Source: Teichococcus deserti (lineage in GTDB: Bacteria; Pseudomonadota; Alphaproteobacteria; Acetobacterales; Acetobacteraceae). From it: a stretch of 35,649 nt of DNA. Below are positions 32,056 to 35,649 of this stretch, piece by piece. Where the stretch lies: contig NZ_MLCO01000201.1 of the NCBI RefSeq assembly GCF_001982615.1, forward strand, positions 1-35,649, given 5' to 3'. A program made the translations under genes and the position numbers. Every line of letters begins with the position of its first letter. Position 1 is the stretch's first letter. The notes beneath the pieces are model-generated. The model was not told where the DNA came from. It was given only the letters and a program-made list of their open reading frames with translations, and ran no database searches.

Positions 32056-32625
32056 TCAACGCAGGCCGAGCAGCGCTTCGGGCCTGTGGAAGGCGGGGTC
32101 GAAGGCGGGCCAGGCGAGGTCCTTCTCCGAGATCGACACCGGCGCCATCGGCCATTCGATGCCGAAGCGCGGATCGTCGTAGCGCAAGCCCCGTTCCTGC
32201 CCGGGCATATAGGCGTCGCTGGCCAGGTAGAGCGTCTCGGTGTCGTCGCGCAGCGTGATGAAGCCATGCGCGAAGCCGCGCGGCACGTAGAGCGAGCGCC
32301 GGTTCTCCGCCGTCAGCTCGACGCCGAGCCAGTCGCCATAGCTCGGGCTGTCCGGCCGCAGGTCGACGATGACGTCGTAGAGCGCGCCGTGCAGGCAGCG
32401 CACAACCTTCACCTCGGCCGCCGGTGGCAGCTGGTAGTGCATGCCGCGCAGCGTCCCCGCCTGGCGGTTGAAGCTGTTGTTGATCTGCACGAAGCGGGTG
32501 GCGGACAGGCCGGCGGCGGCGAATTCCGCCTCGCAATAGGCGCGGGCGAAGAAGCCGCGCTCGTCCTCGCGCGGCTCCAGCTCCAGGATGTAGGCGTCCT
32601 TGAGCTTGGTCTCGATGAACTTCAT
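32056..32625 (-). CDS. rfbC: dTDP-4-dehydrorhamnose 3,5-epimerase-like (RfbC family)
   Basis: A 189-residue cupin-type epimerase that inverts C3 and/or C5 of a nucleotide-linked 4-keto-6-deoxyhexose. Motifs are clear: YILELEPREDERGFFARAYC, QINNSFNRQAGTLRGMHYQ (catalytic His region), VKVVRCLHGALYDVIVDLR, and RSLYVPRGFAHGFITL with a second conserved His. The ATG at 32625 overlaps the TGA of the SDR gene (ATGA), so the two are translationally coupled. The symbol is by family: no rfbA, rfbB or rfbD occurs here, and the partner rfbF makes CDP-glucose, so the substrate may be CDP-linked instead of dTDP-linked. Confidence 0.85.
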   Translation of the reverse strand: MKFIETKLKDAYILELEPREDERGFFARAYCEAEFAAAGLSATRFVQINNSFNRQAGTLRGMHYQLPPAAEVKVVRCLHGALYDVIVDLRPDSPSYGDWLGVELTAENRRSLYVPRGFAHGFITLRDDTETLYLASDAYMPGQERGLRYDDPRFGIEWPMAPVSISEKDLAWPAFDPAFHRPEALLGLR

Positions 32626-33680
32626 GCCGCCACCCGCGTGGTCTCGAGCTTCTCGGTCAGCGCGCCGCTGCGGATCAGCTTCTCTAGCGTCACCAGGCGG
32701 ATCGCCGAGGAGCTGCGGTAGTTCGGGTCGACGAAGCCCTCGTCGCCCAGCCGGTCGCGCAGCTCGGCGATGGTGCCGGCCAGCGTCTCCTGCGGCTGGT
32801 GGTTCGGGGCGAGCTCGGCATAGCGTGCGAAGTCGACGCGGTAGGAGCGCTTGTCGGGCGGCGCCGAGACGGCGATCGAGACGCTGGCCTCCGGCACCGC
32901 GCTGCCGACCGCCTCGGCCAGCTCGCGCACCTGGAAGTTCCATTCCGCGCAGCCGACATTGACGCTCAGGAAGCTGCCGCCATTCTCGGCCGGCCGCGTT
33001 GCCGCCCATTCGATGGCGCGCGCCATGTCGCGGACATGGATCAGCGGCCGCCAGGGCGTGCCGTCGCTTAGCACGCTGACCTCGCGGTTGGCCAGCGCGC
33101 CGGCGACGAAGTCGTTCAGCACCAGGTCGAGCCGCAGTCGCGGCGACATGCCGCAGGCCGTCGCGAATCGCAGGCAGCTGATCACCATGCCGCGGTTGTC
33201 GAGCGCCTTCAGCGACTGCTCGGTCGCGATCTTGGAGCGCGCATAGGCGGTCAGCGGATTGACCTGATCCTGCTCGGTGCGCGGCCGGCCGTCGTCCGCG
33301 AAGCCGTAGACGCTGCAGCTGGAGGCGAAGACGAAATGCCCGACGCCCGCCTCGGCCGCGGCGCGCGCCACGGTGACGCTGGCCTCGTGGTTGATCTCGT
33401 TGGTGACCGCCTCGAAGCGCAGCCCCATCGGATCGTTGGACACCGCGGCGAGATGCACCACCACGTCGAAGCCGGCCAGGTCGGCGGCGGTGACGTCGCG
33501 GACATCGCCGAAGCGCTGCTCGTCCAGGGCGAGCTCGGGCAGCGGTGCCGAGGTGGTCAGGCAGTGGCCGAACCAGCCGAGGTCAAGCCCGACCAGATGC
33601 GCGCCGGGGAAGCGGCTGCGCAGGTGCTGGACCAGGACGGGGCCGACATAGCCCATGTTGCCGGTGATGAGGATGCGCAT
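32622..33680 (-). CDS. NAD-dependent epimerase/dehydratase (extended SDR)
   Basis: A 352-residue sugar-nucleotide SDR. The NAD motif is MRILITGNMGYVGPVLVQHL, followed by VVHLAAVSNDPMG, FASSCSVYGFADD (catalytic Ser region), and Tyr-x-x-x-Lys in AYARSKIATEQSL. RPLIHVRDMARAIEWAA is the usual substrate-side motif. Its catalytic plan fits epimerases or dehydratases acting on nucleotide sugars. It does not show the longer G-x-T-G-F-K-G start of CDP-glucose 4,6-dehydratase (RfbG), so I do not name it as such. It lies 3 bases after rfbF and overlaps rfbC by 4 bases. Confidence 0.85.
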   Translation of the reverse strand: MRILITGNMGYVGPVLVQHLRSRFPGAHLVGLDLGWFGHCLTTSAPLPELALDEQRFGDVRDVTAADLAGFDVVVHLAAVSNDPMGLRFEAVTNEINHEASVTVARAAAEAGVGHFVFASSCSVYGFADDGRPRTEQDQVNPLTAYARSKIATEQSLKALDNRGMVISCLRFATACGMSPRLRLDLVLNDFVAGALANREVSVLSDGTPWRPLIHVRDMARAIEWAATRPAENGGSFLSVNVGCAEWNFQVRELAEAVGSAVPEASVSIAVSAPPDKRSYRVDFARYAELAPNHQPQETLAGTIAELRDRLGDEGFVDPNYRSSSAIRLVTLEKLIRSGALTEKLETTRVAA

Positions 33681-33683
33681 GGC

Positions 33684-34460
33684 TCAGTTCTCCCAGACCC
33701 GCCACGGCGCCTTGCCGGAGGTCCACATCTTCTCGAGGTGCGTCTTGTCGCGGATGGTGTCCATCGGGTGCCAGAAGCCGTGGTGCTGGAACACCGAGAG
33801 CTGGCCGTCGCCGACCAGGCGCTCGATCGGCTCGTCTTCCCAGGTGGTGTGGTCGCCGTCGATATAGTCGCCGACCTTCGGGCTGAGCACGAAGTAGCCG
33901 CCATTGATCCAGGCGCCGTCGCCGTTCGGCTTCTCCTTGAAGGCCTTGACCTCGTCGCCCTCGATGCGCAGCGCGCCGAAGCGGCCCTCGGGCTGCGTCG
34001 CGGTCAGGGTGGCAAGCCGGCCCTGGGCGCGGTGCAGCGCGATGGCGCGGGTGATGTCGACATTGCCGACGCCATCGCCATAGGTCATGCAGAAGGCGTC
34101 GTCATCCGCCACATGCGGCAGCACGCGCTTGATGCGCCCGCCGGTCAGCGTGTCGGCGCCGGTGTCGACCAGGGTGACGCGCCAGTCCTCGGCGCGGCTG
34201 TTGTGGACCTGCACCGCGCCGCGGCCGAGGTCGACGGTGATGTCCGCGCTCTGCATCCCGTAGTTCAGGAAGTAGTCGCGGATCACGTCGCCGCGGTAGC
34301 CCAGGCAGACGACGAAGTCGTTGATGCCGTGCGCCGCGTAGATCTTCATGATGTGCCACAGGATCGGCCGGCCGCCGATCTCCACCATGGGCTTCGGCCG
34401 CACCGAGGTTTCCTCGGCCAGGCGAGTGCCAAGGCCGCCTGCGAGAATCACCGCTTTCAT
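33684..34460 (-). CDS. rfbF: Glucose-1-phosphate cytidylyltransferase (RfbF)
   Basis: A 258-residue nucleotidyltransferase forming CDP-glucose from CTP and glucose-1-phosphate. The N-terminus MKAVILAGGLGTRLAEETSV holds the nucleotide loop, with the conserved VRPKPMVEIGGRPILWHIMK. CMTYGDGVGNVDI gives the metal-binding aspartate, and INGGYFVL and FWHPMDTIRDKTHLEKMW complete the RfbF pattern. The frame extends to 34640, but ATG 34460 has GGAGAG about 6 bases upstream and the canonical start. It is the first gene of the four-gene nucleotide-sugar operon. Confidence 0.92.
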   Translation of the reverse strand: MKAVILAGGLGTRLAEETSVRPKPMVEIGGRPILWHIMKIYAAHGINDFVVCLGYRGDVIRDYFLNYGMQSADITVDLGRGAVQVHNSRAEDWRVTLVDTGADTLTGGRIKRVLPHVADDDAFCMTYGDGVGNVDITRAIALHRAQGRLATLTATQPEGRFGALRIEGDEVKAFKEKPNGDGAWINGGYFVLSPKVGDYIDGDHTTWEDEPIERLVGDGQLSVFQHHGFWHPMDTIRDKTHLEKMWTSGKAPWRVWEN

Positions 34461-34805
34461 GCCATCTCTCCGATCCTTGCCGCAGCGTCCGAGCTGTCGG
34501 CCGGCGACCACCGCCTTTCGCCTAAATGCCTGGGTCGCCGCTATTTGCAAGACGTAATGACGTTGGAAATGCATAATTGTCGCAAGTGAAAACCGCCTTT
34601 CCTCGCTAGGACGCGAATTGAATTCCTGCGAAAACATCACGTAAATTCGATGTAAATCGGTCCTTGTCTTAGCGCACCGAATAAATCTTTGGGAGCTTCG
34701 CGATTTTATATTGGACGGCCGGGGGTTTTTGGTTACGTTCCCGTCCGGAATTCATGGACGGCGCGCGGCGCGTCCCGGATTCCTCATCCCACGTGGAGGC
34801 CGGGC
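34461..34805. other. AT-rich divergent promoter region between rfbF and the glycosyltransferase gene
   Basis: About 345 bases, clearly less GC-rich than its flanks, with no gene. It contains short direct repeats (GTAAATTCGATGTAAATCGG at 34642-34661) and must hold both promoters. GTGGAGG just before 34806 serves the glycosyltransferase. No dyad strong enough to name an operator was seen. Confidence 0.5.
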
Positions 34806-35649
34806 ATGCGCCCTGAACCCGACGTCACCATCGGCATGCCCGTCCGCAACGGCGGGCAGGAAATCCGGGGCGCGCTGGACTCGCTGCTCGGTCAGAGCAA
34901 AGGCGATTTTCGGCTGATCATCTCGGACAACCAGTCCACCGATGACACCGTCGCCATCTGCGCCGACTATGCCGCGCGCGACAGCCGCGTCACCCTGGTG
35001 CAGCAGCCGGAGAACCGCGGCATCTGCGGCAACTTCCGCTACGTGCTGATGGCGGCCAACACGCCCTTCTTCATGTGGGCCTGCCATGACGACCTCTGGG
35101 CGCCGGACTTCATCGCCGCCAACCATGCGCAGCTGATGGCCCATCCCCAGGCGATCGCCTGCGGCTCGCGGGTGACGATGATCGGGCCGGACGGCTCGCG
35201 CCCCTCCGGCGGCACCGAGCCGCTGCGCGGCCCGGTGACCGAGCGGCTGGTGGAATTCTTCCGCAGCCCGGGCGAGGCCTCGCGCTTCTACTCGCTTTAT
35301 CGCACGGCCGCGCTGCAGCGCAGCTTCCCCGAGGGCATCGACGTCTTCGGCTACGACTGGATCGTGCTGGCCCTCACCCTGCTCGAGGGCGAGTATCTGG
35401 AGCTGCCCGAGGTGCTGCTGAAGCGCGGCGACCATCCGGCGGACCATTACCACCGCAGCCTGGTGCGCGGGCAGCGGCGCTGGCTCTACCGCAACCTGCC
35501 GCATCTGCCGATGGCCATGACGCTCCGCCGCGTGCTGCCCCCCGAGCAGTGGCGCGCCATCCGCCCCCTGGTGCTGCGCCGGAACATGATCGAGGCGCTG
35601 ATGTATGCCCGCTACCGCTTCCCGCGCCTGGCGCCGGCGCTGCGCCGGC
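34806..35649 (+). CDS. Family 2 glycosyltransferase, partial (cut by the window end)
   Basis: The first 281 codons of an open frame that runs off the window. The N-terminus VTIGMPVRNGGQEIRGALDS, then LIISDNQSTDDTVAIC and ENRGICGNFRYVLMAA, are the nucleotide-binding part of the GT-A fold. The metal-binding acidic motif is in FMWACHDDLWAPDF, and a candidate catalytic aspartate in VFGYDWIVLA follows at about residue 180. GGAGG lies 7 bases before the ATG. It is divergent from the rfbF operon, which supplies a nucleotide sugar, so it probably builds a surface polysaccharide. Donor and acceptor are unknown, and the C-terminus is not visible. Confidence 0.88.
   Translation, partial: MRPEPDVTIGMPVRNGGQEIRGALDSLLGQSKGDFRLIISDNQSTDDTVAICADYAARDSRVTLVQQPENRGICGNFRYVLMAANTPFFMWACHDDLWAPDFIAANHAQLMAHPQAIACGSRVTMIGPDGSRPSGGTEPLRGPVTERLVEFFRSPGEASRFYSLYRTAALQRSFPEGIDVFGYDWIVLALTLLEGEYLELPEVLLKRGDHPADHYHRSLVRGQRRWLYRNLPHLPMAMTLRRVLPPEQWRAIRPLVLRRNMIEALMYARYRFPRLAPALRR

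Noticed and set aside
29757-32258. An 833-codon + frame covering the 3' half of the HWE kinase, the terminator and the SAF oxidoreductase
   Set aside because: It runs through a strong bidirectional terminator and is out of frame with, or antisense to, two well-supported genes.
32622-33680. Naming the SDR as RfbG (CDP-glucose 4,6-dehydratase) because it neighbours rfbF
   Set aside because: The N-terminal glycine motif and overall pattern fit the general epimerase/dehydratase group better. Context alone is not enough.
1-35649. CRISPR arrays, tRNA/rRNA genes, insertion sequences, integrases or attachment sites
   Set aside because: No regularly spaced repeats, no transposase or integrase motifs and no RNA gene structure found on either strand by reading.

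Overview
The window reads as chromosome from a GC-rich (about 70%) alphaproteobacterium. The gene set points to the Acetobacteraceae, in the style of Roseomonas and relatives: a Bug-type tripartite tricarboxylate transporter with a PdxA-like enzyme, FCD-type GntR regulators, an HWE histidine kinase, an alphaproteobacterial Hint-domain protein and an RTX-tailed secreted enzyme. This placement is inferred from gene content and base composition; no rRNA, tRNA or other marker gene is present. I see no phage, plasmid, insertion-sequence or CRISPR signature.

Layout. (1) 145-6070 (+) is a tight operon: M20D amidohydrolase, periplasmic amino-acid binding protein, two permeases, ATPase, GntR/FCD regulator and a homocysteine S-methyltransferase-type enzyme. 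A convergent M20A peptidase and a divergent sirtuin follow, closed by a long inverted repeat at 8142-8411 shared by two convergent stop codons. (2) 8409-14943 is a catabolic locus for an unidentified hydroxy or carboxylic acid. A GntR regulator and a SAF-domain oxidoreductase (-) are divergent from a PdxA-like dehydrogenase and the three tripartite transporter genes tctC, tctB and tctA (+). (3) 14980-18895 (-) holds an OmpR-type response regulator, a PAS histidine kinase and an FMN-dependent alpha-hydroxy-acid oxidase. (4) 18896-23893 is a surface and secretion region: a promoter region rich in TGTCG/CGACA half-sites, a Hint-domain protein, a FemAB/GNAT-like protein and a GH26-like glycosidase fused to two duplicated RTX modules. 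(5) 23894-27991 is gene-poor, with an XRE regulator translationally coupled to a newly noted 50-codon ORF. It also holds an unusual 567-residue protein made of two copies of a ParB/DGQHR-like module, coupled to a newly noted 35-codon leader ORF. (6) 28158-30672 carries an FkbM-like methyltransferase and a PAS-PAS-HWE histidine kinase. (7) 30726-34460 (-) is a nucleotide-sugar operon (rfbF, an SDR epimerase/dehydratase, rfbC-like, SAF oxidoreductase). It is divergent from a GT2 glycosyltransferase cut by the window end.

How they fit together. Regions 1 and 2 look like nutrient acquisition units, each with its own GntR regulator. Regions 4 to 7 look like envelope or exopolysaccharide functions with sensory kinases between them. 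The most unusual content is region 5 (tandem DGQHR-like protein and two overlapping small ORFs), the inverted repeat at 8142-8411, the duplicated RTX glycosidase, and the pairing of a SAF oxidoreductase with a CDP-sugar gene set lacking a visible CDP-glucose 4,6-dehydratase. Start codons were moved downstream of the longest open frame wherever a ribosome-binding site or family length favoured it, and this is stated per gene. Residue counts and identities are by eye.
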